Of a stretch of 64,000 bases of DNA, positions 29,474 through 38,723 are shown piece by piece. This DNA is from Massilia polaris. Its GTDB lineage: Bacteria > Pseudomonadota > Gammaproteobacteria > Burkholderiales > Burkholderiaceae_D. The notes beneath the pieces are model-generated. The model did no database searches and was not told where the DNA came from. It saw nothing but the letters and a program-made list of their open reading frames with translations. The stretch covers positions 475,951-539,950 of the forward strand of contig NZ_JABBGG010000002.1 in the NCBI RefSeq assembly GCF_012927275.1, written 5' to 3'. Each line of letters starts with the position of its first letter. Position 1 is the stretch's first letter. The position numbers were made by a program, and so were the translations under genes.

Positions 29474-29869
29474 ATGTCAAGCGAAGGTTCACACGACTTC
29501 GCGCGCGTTCGGCGTATCGTTAAAACGGATGAGTTTTCATCCGTTTTTCGTTTGCGCCCTGCGCAAAAGACTGCGCATTTCGTGCTCTATACCCGCGCGA
29601 ACGAACTGCCGCATGCGCGGCTGGGCGTCGTGGTGGCCAAGCGCTTTGCGCCGCGCGCCGTGACCCGCAACACGATCAAGCGCGTCACCCGCGAACTGTT
29701 CCGTGCTGCCAAGCTCCCCGCCGTCGACTGCGTGGTGCGCCTGTCGCGCCCCGTCAACGCCAAGACCGGCCCGGCCACCACCGCCGCGCTGAAGGCGGAA
29801 CTGCGCGTGGAAATCGCGCGCCTGTTCTCGTCGCAAGCGCCGCGCCCGGCGAAAACGGCCACATCATGA
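29474..29869 (+). CDS. rnpA: ribonuclease P protein component
   Basis: The 131-residue basic protein shows the RnpA signature [10 protein letters not shown] (the RNR motif that contacts the catalytic RNA) and the [17 protein letters not shown] stretch. With the RNase P RNA it removes 5' leaders from tRNA precursors. Its stop overlaps the yidD start by four bases (ATGA), so translation is coupled. Confidence 0.96.
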   Translation: MSSEGSHDFARVRRIVKTDEFSSVFRLRPAQKTAHFVLYTRANELPHARLGVVVAKRFAPRAVTRNTIKRVTRELFRAAKLPAVDCVVRLSRPVNAKTGPATTAALKAELRVEIARLFSSQAPRPAKTATS

Positions 29870-30126
29870 ACAAACTGCTCGTCTGGTTGCTGCGCGCCTA
29901 TCAATTGGCGGTCTCGCCGATGCTGGGGCAGAATTGCCGCTTTTACCCGACCTGCTCGAATTACGCGATCGAAGCCGTCCGCACCCATGGCACTGCCCGC
30001 GGCAGCTGGCTGGCCCTGCGCCGCATCTGCAAATGCCATCCGTTCAATGACGGTGGCGTCGATCTCGTGCCGCCTGCGCACAGCAAGCATCCACCAACAG
30101 CCCATTGCGGCTGCAACCACTCCTGA
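29866..30126 (+). CDS. yidD: membrane protein insertion efficiency factor YidD
   Basis: The 86-residue protein has the YidD/DUF37 signature: an amphipathic N-terminus, [23 protein letters not shown] with its conserved cysteines, then [17 protein letters not shown]. It assists membrane-protein insertion together with YidC. It overlaps rnpA by four bases and is followed by yidC after 11 bases. Confidence 0.96.
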   Translation: MNKLLVWLLRAYQLAVSPMLGQNCRFYPTCSNYAIEAVRTHGTARGSWLALRRICKCHPFNDGGVDLVPPAHSKHPPTAHCGCNHS

Positions 30127-30137
30127 CCGAAATTCCA

Positions 30138-31799
30138 ATGGAACTCAATAAACGTACTATCCTGTGGATCGTGTTTTCCGTCTCGCTGGTCGTTCTGTGG
30201 AACGACTGGATGGTCGCGAACGGCAAACAGTCGATGTTCTCGCTTACGCCTCCGCCGCCGGCCGTTACCGCTCCTGTCGCCAAGGCCCCTGTGTCGACCG
30301 TCCCGGCCGCTGCTGCCGTTGCCGGCGCCGCCGCGCTGCCAGGCGAAGCGCCGGCAGTCCAGGCGTTCAAGCCTGAAATCATCACCATCACGACCGACGT
30401 CATCAAAGCTGACATCGACACCGCTGGCGGCGTCATCAAGCGTCTCGAACTGCTTCAGTTCCGCGACAAGCTCGACAAAACCAAGAACCAGGTGCTGTTC
30501 GACGTCAAGCCGACCGGCGTCTACGTCGCCCAGACCGGCCTGATCAGCAACACCGGCGCTGCGCTGCCGAACCACAACACCGGCTTCGTCGCCAAGCCAG
30601 GTCCACGCGCGACCAACGGCAACAGCGAAGTCCAGCTGGTGCTGGAAGCGGAGCAGGGCGGCGTCAAGCTGACCAAGACCTACACCTTCAAAAAGGGTGA
30701 CTACCTGATCGGCGTGCGCCACGACGTGGCCAACCTCGGCGCTGCCGCGATTGCGCCGTCGCTGTACATGCAGCTGCTGCACCACGGGAACGAGCCGGAA
30801 GGCGAAAGCTGGTTCAATGCGAGCTACACTGGCCCGACGCTGTACACGACCACCAAGCACTACGAAAAGCTGCAGTTCGAAGACATCGAAAAGGGCAAGG
30901 CTGAGCACACGACCAAGTCCGACAACGGCTGGATCGCGATCTCGCAGCACTACTTCGTCTCGGCATTCCTGCCGCAGGACAAGGCGCAGCGCGACATCTA
31001 CACCAAGAAAGTCGACGCCAACCTGTACGCCGTCGGCAACCTGATCCCGCTCGGCCCGATCGCGCCAGGCGCGACCCTGAGCAACGAAGCGCGCCTGTAC
31101 TCCGGCCCGCAGGATGAGAACAAGCTGGAAACCATCGCCCCTGGCCTCGAACTGGTCAAGGACTACGGCATGCTGACCATCATCGCCAAGCCGATCTTCT
31201 GGGTCATGGACCAGATCAACAAGGTGCTGGGCAACTGGGGCTGGACGATTATCGCCCTGACCGTGCTGATCAAGCTGCTGTTCTTCCCGCTGTCGGCCGC
31301 GAGCTACAAGAGCATGGCCAAGATGAAGATGGTCACGCCGAAGATGCAAGCGATCCGCGAGAAGTACAAAGGCGATCCGGCCAAGATGAACCAGGCCACG
31401 ATGGAACTGTACAAGACCGAAAAGATCAACCCGCTGGGCGGCTGCCTGCCGATCCTCGTCCAGATGCCGGTGTTCATCGCGCTGTACTGGGTGCTGAACT
31501 CGTCGGCAGAGATGCGCGGCGCGCCGTGGGTGGGCTGGATCCAGGACCTGACCGCACCTGACCCGTACTACATCCTGCCGGTGCTGTACGCGATCTCGAT
31601 GTTCATCACCACCAAGCTGAACCCGCAGCCGGCCGATCCGGCGCAGGCCAAGATGATGCTGTGGATGCCGCTGATCTTCTCGGTGATGTTCTTCTTCTTC
31701 CCGGCCGGCCTGGTGCTGTACTGGGTAGTGAACAACATCCTGTCGATCGCGCAGCAGTGGGTGATCACCAAGAACTTCGAGTCCGGCAAGACCAAGTAA
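30138..31799 (+). CDS. yidC: membrane protein insertase YidC
   Basis: The 553-residue protein begins with MELNKRTILWIVFSVSLVVLWNDW, the first membrane helix typical of Gram-negative YidC. A large periplasmic domain follows, then the insertase core with GWTIIALTVLIKLLFFPLSAASYKSMAKM and LGGCLPILVQMPVFIALYWVL. It inserts Sec-dependent and Sec-independent proteins into the inner membrane. The ATG at 30138 fits the family start; the open frame begins at 30105. A strong terminator follows the gene. Confidence 0.97.
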   Translation: MELNKRTILWIVFSVSLVVLWNDWMVANGKQSMFSLTPPPPAVTAPVAKAPVSTVPAAAAVAGAAALPGEAPAVQAFKPEIITITTDVIKADIDTAGGVIKRLELLQFRDKLDKTKNQVLFDVKPTGVYVAQTGLISNTGAALPNHNTGFVAKPGPRATNGNSEVQLVLEAEQGGVKLTKTYTFKKGDYLIGVRHDVANLGAAAIAPSLYMQLLHHGNEPEGESWFNASYTGPTLYTTTKHYEKLQFEDIEKGKAEHTTKSDNGWIAISQHYFVSAFLPQDKAQRDIYTKKVDANLYAVGNLIPLGPIAPGATLSNEARLYSGPQDENKLETIAPGLELVKDYGMLTIIAKPIFWVMDQINKVLGNWGWTIIALTVLIKLLFFPLSAASYKSMAKMKMVTPKMQAIREKYKGDPAKMNQATMELYKTEKINPLGGCLPILVQMPVFIALYWVLNSSAEMRGAPWVGWIQDLTAPDPYYILPVLYAISMFITTKLNPQPADPAQAKMMLWMPLIFSVMFFFFPAGLVLYWVVNNILSIAQQWVITKNFESGKTK

Positions 31800-31818
31800 C
31801 ACGGTTTGCTGAGATGAA

Positions 31819-31850
31819 AAATGCCCGTGCGCTGCGCGGGCATTTTTTTT
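31819..31850 (+). terminator. rho-independent terminator after yidC
   Basis: AATGCCCG (from 31820) pairs with CGGGCATT, with further partial pairing inside, and eight T follow (31843-31850). It begins about 20 bases after the yidC stop. Confidence 0.85.
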
Positions 31851-31857
31851 GATGCGA

Positions 31858-31943
31858 GCTCAGCATGGATTCCCGCTTTCGCGGGAATGACGTCGTTGGC
31901 TAGGAGACCGTCGTTCCCGTGAAAACGGGAACCCATGCTGAGC
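31858..31943. repeat. REP-like doublet with outer inverted arms
   Basis: Two palindromes (31869-31888 and 31914-31932) lie head to head. The outer arms GCTCAGCATGG (31858-31868) and CCATGCTGAGC (31933-31943) are exact inverted complements. This is the inside-out arrangement of the 26056-26136 copy. Confidence 0.75.
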
Positions 31944-31981
31944 ACGCTACGCCGTGGTCCCCAATAAATTACAATCGAAAA

Positions 31982-33361
31982 ATGAACCTCGACACATCCC
32001 CCATTGCCGCCATTGCGACGGCCCCCGGCCGCGGCGGCATCGGCGTCGTCCGCGCCTCCGGCAAATCGCTCGGCCCCCTGATCACCGCGCTGTTCCCCGG
32101 CGCCACCTTGAACCCGCGCCACGCCACCTACATCCCGTTCAAGCAAGCCGACGGCAGCATCATCGACCAGGGCATCGCGATCTGGTTCAAGGGCCCGCAC
32201 TCCTACACCGGCGAAGATGTGCTCGAGCTGCAAGGCCACGGCGGCCCGGTCGTGCTGCAGATGCTGCTCGGCCGCGTGCTCGAAGCCGGGCAGGAAGACG
32301 GCCTGCGCCTCGCCGAACCCGGCGAATTCACCCGCCGCGCCTACCTCAACGACAAGCTCGACCTCGCCCAGGCCGAAGCCGTCGCCGACCTGATCGATGC
32401 CTCGACCGAAGCAGCCGCCAGGTCCGCCTCGCAATCGCTGTCGGGCGCGTTCTCGAAAGCCATCAACACGCTGGTCGAGCAAACCATCGGCCTGCGCATG
32501 CTGGTCGAAGCCACGCTCGACTTCCCGGAAGAAGAGATCGACTTCCTCGAAAAGTCCGACGCGCGCGGCCAGCTGGCCGTCATCGTCGACTCGCTCGACC
32601 ACGTGTTTCGCCAGGCGGCACAAGGCGCGCTGCTGCGCGAAGGCCTGAATGTCGTGCTGGTCGGCCAGCCGAACGTCGGCAAGTCATCGCTGCTGAACGC
32701 GCTGGCAGGGTCGGACGTCGCGATCGTCACCCCGATCGCCGGCACCACCCGCGACAAGGTCAGCGAGACGATCCAGATCGAAGGCATCCCGCTCAACATC
32801 ATCGACACGGCGGGCATCCGCACCGTGGACGAAGCGGTCGATGTGGTCGAGCGCATCGGCATCGAACGCACGTGGGGCGAGGTCGCCAAGGCCGACGTGA
32901 TCCTGCATCTGCTCGACGCCAACCTCGGGCCGAGCGCAGCGGACGAACACATCTGCGCCGCCTTCCCGCAAGGTGTGCCGGTGCTGCGCATCTGGAACAA
33001 AATCGACCTGTCCGGGCACAAGGCGGGGCTCGACGTGGCGGCTGACGCAACCCATCTGTACCTGTCGGCGAACGAACACCAGGGCATCGACCTGCTGCGC
33101 ACGGAACTGCTGCGCATCGCGGGCTGGCAGCAGACGGGCGAATCGCTGTACCTCGCGCGCGAACGCCACCTGATCGCCCTGCGCAACGCCCGCGCCCACC
33201 TCGACCACGCCGCTGCGCACGCAGCACAAAGCGACCAGTCGCTCGACCTGTTTGCGGAAGAATTGCGGCTGGCGCAGGTGCAGCTGTCGACGATCACTGG
33301 TGAGTTCTCGCCAGACGATCTGCTGGGCGTGATCTTCAGCCGATTCTGCATCGGAAAATAG
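31982..33361 (+). CDS. mnmE: tRNA uridine-5-carboxymethylaminomethyl modification GTPase MnmE
   Basis: The 459-residue protein has the N-terminal folate-binding domain ([17 protein letters not shown]), the central helical domain, an inserted G domain with [12 protein letters not shown] (G1), AGTTRDK (G2), DTAGIR (G3) and NKIDL (G4), and the C-terminal FCIGK. With MnmG it modifies U34 of certain tRNAs. The start at 31982 (MNLDTSP) matches the family; upstream frame extends into REP sequence. Confidence 0.97.
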   Translation: MNLDTSPIAAIATAPGRGGIGVVRASGKSLGPLITALFPGATLNPRHATYIPFKQADGSIIDQGIAIWFKGPHSYTGEDVLELQGHGGPVVLQMLLGRVLEAGQEDGLRLAEPGEFTRRAYLNDKLDLAQAEAVADLIDASTEAAARSASQSLSGAFSKAINTLVEQTIGLRMLVEATLDFPEEEIDFLEKSDARGQLAVIVDSLDHVFRQAAQGALLREGLNVVLVGQPNVGKSSLLNALAGSDVAIVTPIAGTTRDKVSETIQIEGIPLNIIDTAGIRTVDEAVDVVERIGIERTWGEVAKADVILHLLDANLGPSAADEHICAAFPQGVPVLRIWNKIDLSGHKAGLDVAADATHLYLSANEHQGIDLLRTELLRIAGWQQTGESLYLARERHLIALRNARAHLDHAAAHAAQSDQSLDLFAEELRLAQVQLSTITGEFSPDDLLGVIFSRFCIGK

Positions 33362-33450
33362 TTGAGGTTCCGAGGGATTCCAGTAGTTGTAGCGGCTCGC
33401 GTTTGAAACCGGCCGTGCTCGCATTTGACGCCGGTTTCGGCTCGAATTAA

Positions 33451-33496
33451 CTGCAAATGACGGAGGGCACATGCTCACGTTATCTGCAAATGACGG
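33451..33496. repeat. two direct copies of a 13-bp sequence
   Basis: CTGCAAATGACGG occurs at 33451-33463 and 33484-33496, at the 3' edge of the decayed resolvase. It may mark a deletion junction or the end of a lost transposon. Confidence 0.5.
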
Positions 33497-33497
33497 C

Positions 33498-33964
33498 TCA
33501 TATCGGCAAGCCCGCCGCCAGCATGCGTTCGCGGATCTCGGCCGTGCGCTTCGGTTCGAGCTGGTTGCTGAACATCGCGCGAGCTGGTCGGTCGGCGCGC
33601 TCGTCCGCCGAGCCGCCGTGCGATTTCCGTCGCGCCCAGGTTCTCCTCGACGCGCAGGCGTTGGACCTCGGCGGAATCCACCGATGGCTTGCGTCCATTG
33701 TAAACGCCGCGCTCTTTCAACGTGTGCACGATGTCCTGCAGCATCCTTGATGCTGCGCGCGAGACGATCGATCCTGGTCACGACCAGTGTGTCGCCCCGC
33801 CGCAAAAAATCAAGCAACGTCGCCAGTTCGGTTCGGCCGGCGCGGCTGGTGCCGCTCGCCTTCTCGGCCCGCACCACGTCGCAGCCGGCGGCGCGCAGCG
33901 CCTGCTCCTGCAGAGCGAAATCCTGGTCGCTGCTGGAAACGCGGGCATATCCGTAGAGCGCCAT
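33498..33964 (-). pseudogene. serine recombinase (resolvase/invertase), frameshifted and internally deleted
   Basis: The N-terminal frame (MALYGYARVSSSDQDFALQEQ... to IDRLARSIKD) is a resolvase catalytic domain with the active-site serine in ARVSS. It shifts frame at about 33752, and the sequence continues as LQDIVHTLKERGV joined directly to YNGRKPSVD, so about 40 residues of the usual protein are missing. A second shift near 33605 moves the end to another frame (FSNQLEPKRTAEIRERM). The helix-turn-helix part (GATEIARRLG) is still readable. It is a relic of a Tn3-type or similar element, not a working gene. Confidence 0.75.
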
Positions 33965-33972
33965 GGGCTGGG

Positions 33973-34055
33973 TTCGTCTCGATAGGCTTTAGAACTGCCA
34001 AAATTGCCATCTCGATAACTGAAAAACAACCCTATTGAGACGAAATATTCGTCTC
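33973..34055. promoter_or_regulatory. res-like recombination site next to the decayed resolvase
   Basis: TTCGTCTCGATAGG (33973-33986) is nearly the reverse complement of CCTATTGAGACGAA (34031-34044). The latter starts a perfect dyad, GAGACGAA-ATA-TTCGTCTC (34037-34055). Paired dyads just upstream of a resolvase gene are typical of res sites. Confidence 0.5.
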
Positions 34056-34223
34056 ACTCAAATGGCCCGTTTGGGTGTACCTGTACGGTACAATGTTTCA
34101 AAGGCAACTTCCGCTTGTGGCCAAGAAGCGGACGAACAACAGAATGAGGAAGTTTCACAATTTCGTGCAACAAGGACACAATCTTAAATCTTGGCGCGAT
34201 GTAGAATGCATCCCCTTCAAAAC

Positions 34224-35240
34224 ATGAGCCAAGCTGCAATGTCCGGGCGCCAGCATCGCATTCTGCTCGTCGGCTTTCCGCCTGCACAGATGCTTGACAT
34301 TAGCGGACCACTCGATGTATTCACAATCGCCAATGAGCTGAGCGAGGCGATGGGTCGCCGGGCCCCGTACGATATCAGCCTCGCCGGTCCCGCAGCCGGC
34401 ATGCTGATGACAACCTCAGGTGTTGCCTTGCAGGCCGCATTCAGCCTGTTTGATGTGACGCTGAGGCCAGATACCTTGCTGATCTGCGGCGGACGCGGCG
34501 CGCGCATCTCATCGCGTGATGCAAGACTGGTGAACGCACTTGCCACGCTCTGTGATCGGGCAGACCGGGTATGTTCGATCTGTACCGGCGCTTTTCTGTT
34601 GGCGGCTACAGGCGCGCTCGACGGCCACCGCGCCACTACGCATTGGGCTCATTTCGACGAATTCTCTGCTCAATTTCCGCGGGTCGAAATCGACCGGGAT
34701 GCATTGTTTCTCAGTGCCGGAAAATGCTACACATCCGCTGGAATTACTGCCGGCATTGACTTTTGCCTGTCGCTGGTCGAGCGGGACCTTGGCCGCGCAT
34801 TGGCACTGCTGGTAGCTCGGGAATTGGTGGTCTTCATGAAGCGGCCAGGTGGTCAATCCCAATTCAGCACATTATTAATGCACGATGCCACCGGAGAAGA
34901 CAAGGCTCCATTTGACCAGCTGATTCGTTGGATGACGGAACATTTGACCGATGACCTGTCAGTAGATGCCCTCGCGGGGCGCGTGGCGATGAGCCCACGA
35001 AACTTTGCCCGACGTTTCAGCTCGGCGCTACAAATCGCACCAGGCAAATATGTGCAAATGCTGCGGCTCGATGCCGCGCGCCGCTTGCTGACGGAAAGTA
35101 CCCTCTCCGTCACACTGATCGCGGACCGTTGCGGGTTCCAATCGGCCGAGACGATGCGCATTGGCTTCCAGCGCTGCCTGAATACGTCACCGTCCGATTT
35201 TCGCGCCCGGTTCCAGAGTATTGATTGCCCTGCACCGTAA
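34224..35240 (+). CDS. GlxA/FtrA-type transcriptional regulator (DJ-1/PfpI plus AraC domain)
   Basis: The protein (338 residues from the chosen ATG) has an N-terminal DJ-1/PfpI amidotransferase-like domain (about 5-190) with the nucleophile-elbow-like CSICTGAFLLAATGALDG. A C-terminal AraC domain (about 225-325) carries VDALAGRVAMSPRNFARRFSS and TLIADRCGFQSAETMRIGFQR. Members of this family activate genes for amine, arginine or glycine-betaine catabolism. Starts at 34206, 34224 and 34239 are all possible and none has a clear ribosome-binding site. Confidence 0.85.
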   Translation: MSQAAMSGRQHRILLVGFPPAQMLDISGPLDVFTIANELSEAMGRRAPYDISLAGPAAGMLMTTSGVALQAAFSLFDVTLRPDTLLICGGRGARISSRDARLVNALATLCDRADRVCSICTGAFLLAATGALDGHRATTHWAHFDEFSAQFPRVEIDRDALFLSAGKCYTSAGITAGIDFCLSLVERDLGRALALLVARELVVFMKRPGGQSQFSTLLMHDATGEDKAPFDQLIRWMTEHLTDDLSVDALAGRVAMSPRNFARRFSSALQIAPGKYVQMLRLDAARRLLTESTLSVTLIADRCGFQSAETMRIGFQRCLNTSPSDFRARFQSIDCPAP

Positions 35241-35440
35241 ATTCCACGTATGGCAGGATTCTTGGGGTGGATGTCATTGTAGCCCTATAAGTCCGCACTT
35301 ACACTGGCCGGACGTTTCAACTCTAGGAACTACATGGAATCAATCTGCGGCCTATTGTCGCCGCACTTTTTACACTTGGCACTCGCGCCGTATGTTCCTG
35401 CTCATTTGACGACAGGAATAACCATTCAGGAAAGATGTTC

Positions 35441-36802
35441 ATGAAGCGTTTTTACAATTTAGTTCGGGTGACTGTCCTGTTGGTGCTGGCGATTACGGGC
35501 TTGGCTCCTGCGGCAGCCCTGGCCCAGGCGGACAGGAAATTTCCCGAACAGGCCGAAGCGCTACTGAAGGACTATGTCCAGGACGAGCTGTTCACCGGCA
35601 CGGTACTGGTGGCACGCAATGGCAAACCAATTTTCCGCAAGGGCTACGGCGCGGCCAACCGCGAGTGGATGATCCCGAATACCGTCAATACCAGGTATCG
35701 CATTGGTTCCATCACCAAGCAATTTACTGCGGCCGCCATTTTGAAAATGGCCGATGAGAACAGGCTTGGACTGGATGATCCGATCAAGAAATATTTGCCA
35801 GGCCTGCCGGCCAACTGGGGACAGGCCACCATCCGCCAGCTCCTTTCGCACACGTCGGGTATTCCGAGTCATACGTCACCGGACGATTCCGGCGCCAAGC
35901 TGATGCCCGTGAAGCACACTCCGCAGGAGCTCATCGACTTGCTCAAGGACGTTCCGCTGAATTATGAGCACGGTGCAAAATTCATGTACAACAATATGGG
36001 TTATGTCCTGCTGGGTTGCATTATCGAGACAGTGAGCGGCATGAGCTACCCTGACTATCTTGAGCAAAAGCTGCTGAAGCCGCTCAACGTGCGCAATTCG
36101 GGCTATGACGACGGGCGCGTCGTGGTGCGCCAACTAGCTCAGGATTACACGGATGGTGTGGATGACGTGGTGAAGGGCAGGTTCGTTAACATGAGCAACA
36201 CTTATGCGGCGGGCGCCATGTATTCCACGGTTGATGACCTGTTCGCGTGGCAGCAGATGCTGATCAACGGGAAAGTGCTGAGCCCGCCCAGCCTGAAGGC
36301 GATGTTCACCGATGGTGGTCATCATTACGGGCTGGGCTGGTTCATCCGTGAAAATCTCTCGCGCAGGTTGTATGAGCACGGTGGCAACATCGGCGCTTAC
36401 AGCTCGCTGCTAGCTTATTACCCGGACGATAAGCTCACCGTCATTGTCCTGAGCAATTACGGTGACGAGGTGGTCAGCAAGATCACCGATGAACTGGCGC
36501 GCCTGGCGCTGGACGTGGCCCCGGCGCACCGCCAGGTCAAGGTCGACCCCCGTCTTTATGCGGACTTTGAGGGCCGCTACCAGCTGGGATCGGCGATCTT
36601 TGCTATTACCTCGAAAGGCGACCGCCTGTTCGCCAAGCTGACAGGGCAGCGGCAATTGGAGATATTCCCGGAAAGCAACTACAGTTACTTCTACAAGGCC
36701 ATCGATGTCGTGGTGACATTCGACGAGGACGCTTCAGGGAAAATTGAATCCGTCACGGTGAACCAGAATGGCAGCAAGATAAAGGCCAAGCGCCTCGATT
36801 AG
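35441..36802 (+). CDS. serine hydrolase, beta-lactamase (class C/PBP-like) fold
   Basis: The 453-residue protein has a signal peptide ending near AAALA (about residue 28). The S-x-x-K motif is SITK (90-93), the Y-x-N motif is YNN, and YEHGGN provides the HxG element, all as in the beta-lactamase/D-aminopeptidase family. A C-terminal domain of about 100 residues after residue 350 is lipocalin-like, as in related peptidases. The true substrate (peptide, ester or D-amino acid amide) is not evident. CAGGAAAG is well spaced before 35441, so I prefer it to the ATG at 35435. Confidence 0.85.
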   Translation: MKRFYNLVRVTVLLVLAITGLAPAAALAQADRKFPEQAEALLKDYVQDELFTGTVLVARNGKPIFRKGYGAANREWMIPNTVNTRYRIGSITKQFTAAAILKMADENRLGLDDPIKKYLPGLPANWGQATIRQLLSHTSGIPSHTSPDDSGAKLMPVKHTPQELIDLLKDVPLNYEHGAKFMYNNMGYVLLGCIIETVSGMSYPDYLEQKLLKPLNVRNSGYDDGRVVVRQLAQDYTDGVDDVVKGRFVNMSNTYAAGAMYSTVDDLFAWQQMLINGKVLSPPSLKAMFTDGGHHYGLGWFIRENLSRRLYEHGGNIGAYSSLLAYYPDDKLTVIVLSNYGDEVVSKITDELARLALDVAPAHRQVKVDPRLYADFEGRYQLGSAIFAITSKGDRLFAKLTGQRQLEIFPESNYSYFYKAIDVVVTFDEDASGKIESVTVNQNGSKIKAKRLD

Positions 36803-36900
36803 CACGGCCATGAATATGGAAACGCCGCCCGGTGGGGCCAACGCGCCCCGGCGGACAGCCTGCCGCCAACACATATCAGCACACTGGGATTGAAGCGGGA

Positions 36901-37299
36901 ATGAAGAAGTTCATTACTGAAGGCGAGAACCTGCCGGCATGGTTGGCGCCGATCAGCCATGCTGTGGTCGCCGGCGACACCTGCTATCTGAGCGGGCAAC
37001 TGGCCATTGGCCTCGATGGGAAATATGTTGCGGGGACTGGCCTTGAGGAAGCGCAGCGCGCCTTCCAGAATGTTGCGCATGTCCTAACAGCGTCAGGTTT
37101 CATGCTGCAGGACATGGTGTTCGTTGATATTGCCTTTATCGACCTGGCCGACCTGCCGGAGGTCAATGCTTTGTTTGCAGAACTGTTCCCCGAAGGGCGC
37201 CGTCCCGCTCGCACCATCTACCAGGCAGCCCGTCTGCCTTACGACGCCCGCATCAAGGTTGCAGGCACGGCGGTGCGCGCTGCCCGACCGCAGGCCTGA
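36901..37299 (+). CDS. RidA family protein
   Basis: The 132-residue protein belongs to the YjgF/YER057c/UK114 (RidA) family: GDTCYLSGQLAIGLDGK in the first half, LEEAQRAFQNVAHVLTASG in the middle, and RPARTIYQAARLPYDARIKV at the end with the ligand-contacting arginine region. RidA proteins hydrolyse reactive enamine/imine intermediates such as 2-aminoacrylate. The start at 36901 follows GAAGCGGGA; the open frame extends to 36832 without likeness. Confidence 0.88.
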   Translation: MKKFITEGENLPAWLAPISHAVVAGDTCYLSGQLAIGLDGKYVAGTGLEEAQRAFQNVAHVLTASGFMLQDMVFVDIAFIDLADLPEVNALFAELFPEGRRPARTIYQAARLPYDARIKVAGTAVRAARPQA

Positions 37300-37341
37300 G
37301 GCCAGCACGCACTGCCCTCGTGCATGCCTGGCAGCAGGCTG

Positions 37342-37706
37342 TCAGGAATGCTGAACGAGCGCTGCATCCGTGCGTGCAGGCAGCACGCGCTGTATGTTTT
37401 CCAACATGATCCAGCGGCGTTGAACGTCCGACACCCGCGCCAGCGGGCCTTCCGGATGCAGGAAGGCGTCCATCGTCTTCTTGTGGCCGTTCAAGGTCTT
37501 GGAGACTGGCCAATCGGTCCCGAAGATAATCTTGTGATTGATATTCCGCGCGAATAGCTTGAATGCGAGCCCGGCGAGTTTGAAACGCGAGCCGTTACAA
37601 GTAGTCTCCAATTGCTTGGTTTCCCAAAGGATGTTTTTTCTGTGCTTGGCTGTTTCCCGCTCACTGATATCAATCCGACTGGCATCACGCACTAATAGTT
37701 TGATGT
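37342..37706 (-). pseudogene. C-terminal remnant of an amidohydrolase-family gene
   Basis: The last ~85 residues of this frame read like the end of an amidohydrolase-2 metal hydrolase: HKIIFGTDWPVSKTLNGHKKTMDAFL, then RRWIMLENIQRVL. The FGTDWPV aspartate is the metal-binding residue of the barrel. No start or N-terminal domain exists upstream; instead the frame runs into the end of the LysR gene, which it overlaps. The residues before the match (IDISERETAKHRKN) are not family-like. It is a truncated relic. Confidence 0.6.
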
Positions 37707-38600
37707 TTGGGTAGCACCATCGAGCAAGGTCTCGCGGAAAGTCGCCACCAGCGGCCGCAGGTTGACGCGATGCCAGGCTGCCCAAAGCGGCGTGCGGTAG
37801 CTGAACCAGGGCAGTTCGCGCAGTACCACGCCGGCGGGCGCGTGGTGGCGCAGGCTGTGCTGGATCATGGCCATGCCTAGACCGGCGGCGACCAGTCCGA
37901 GGGCGGTCAGCGGCTCGGTCGCTTCCATCCTGATGTCCGGCGTAAAACCGGCGCGGGCGCAGGCGGCGACGAAATTGTCGTGCTTCAGCACGCTCTCCTT
38001 GTGCAGCACGGCAATCCATTCCTGGCCTTCCAGGTCTGCCGGCGTCAGTTCGGCGCGCGCGGCCAGCGGATGCTCCCCCGGCAGCGCCAGCAGCATGGCA
38101 TCGCTCAGCACCTGGGCGCAATCGAGGTCGGGATCGTCCTTGAGCGGCGGTTCGCACACCAGGGCAACATCAAGGCTGCGCTGGCGCAATCCCTCCAATT
38201 GTTCGGCCGAGTGCATATTGTAGAGCGCGATATGCACAGCCGAACGGCCGTCGCGCAGCCTGCGCAGGGCGTCCGGCAGCACGCCGGAATGCATGGCGTT
38301 TTCGATATAGCCCAGGCAAAGGCCGCCTTCCTCGCCGCGTCCCAGCCGTTTCGCCAGCGATTCCAGGCGGTTGCCATGGGTCAGGAAGGCGCGCACTTCA
38401 GCCAGGAAGGTACGGCCATCGCGCGTCAGGCGGATGCGTTGCTGGCTTCGCTCGAACAGGGTCAAGCCGAGTCGCTCCTCCAGCTGGGCGATCTGGCGGC
38501 TCAGCGGCGATTGTGAAATATGCAGGCGCTCGGCGGCGCGGCCGACGTTCTCCTCCTCGGCGACAGCGACGAAATAATGCAATTGGCGAATGTCTAGCAT
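37692..38600 (-). CDS. LysR family transcriptional regulator
   Basis: The 302-residue protein has the LysR winged helix at residues 1-60 (LDIRQLHYFVAVAEEENVGRAAERLHISQSPLSRQIAQLEERLG) and a periplasmic-binding-protein-like effector domain at about 90-290. It is divergent from the aldo/keto reductase gene with 123 bases between them, so it probably controls that gene. The ATG at 38600 is preferred over a TTG at 38621. Its 3' end overlaps an amidohydrolase relic. Confidence 0.9.
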   Translation of the reverse strand: MLDIRQLHYFVAVAEEENVGRAAERLHISQSPLSRQIAQLEERLGLTLFERSQQRIRLTRDGRTFLAEVRAFLTHGNRLESLAKRLGRGEEGGLCLGYIENAMHSGVLPDALRRLRDGRSAVHIALYNMHSAEQLEGLRQRSLDVALVCEPPLKDDPDLDCAQVLSDAMLLALPGEHPLAARAELTPADLEGQEWIAVLHKESVLKHDNFVAACARAGFTPDIRMEATEPLTALGLVAAGLGMAMIQHSLRHHAPAGVVLRELPWFSYRTPLWAAWHRVNLRPLVATFRETLLDGATQTSNY

Positions 38601-38723
38601 ATCAGACCTATAGGGACTCAAGATAGTCTTATTATGTCTTGGACTGCATTAACTGCGCAACCTATACTTGTCTTCACTGCTTGAGAAAGCGACTTTCCAC
38701 ACACTCACCAGCAAGGATAAAAC

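Noticed and set aside
29961..31802. 613-residue minus-strand open frame opposite yidD and yidC
   Set aside because: Antisense of two certain genes, with His/Arg-rich shadow composition.
32684..33490. Long minus-strand frame continuing from the resolvase N-terminus through mnmE
   Set aside because: After the frameshift it has no recombinase likeness and runs antisense to mnmE.
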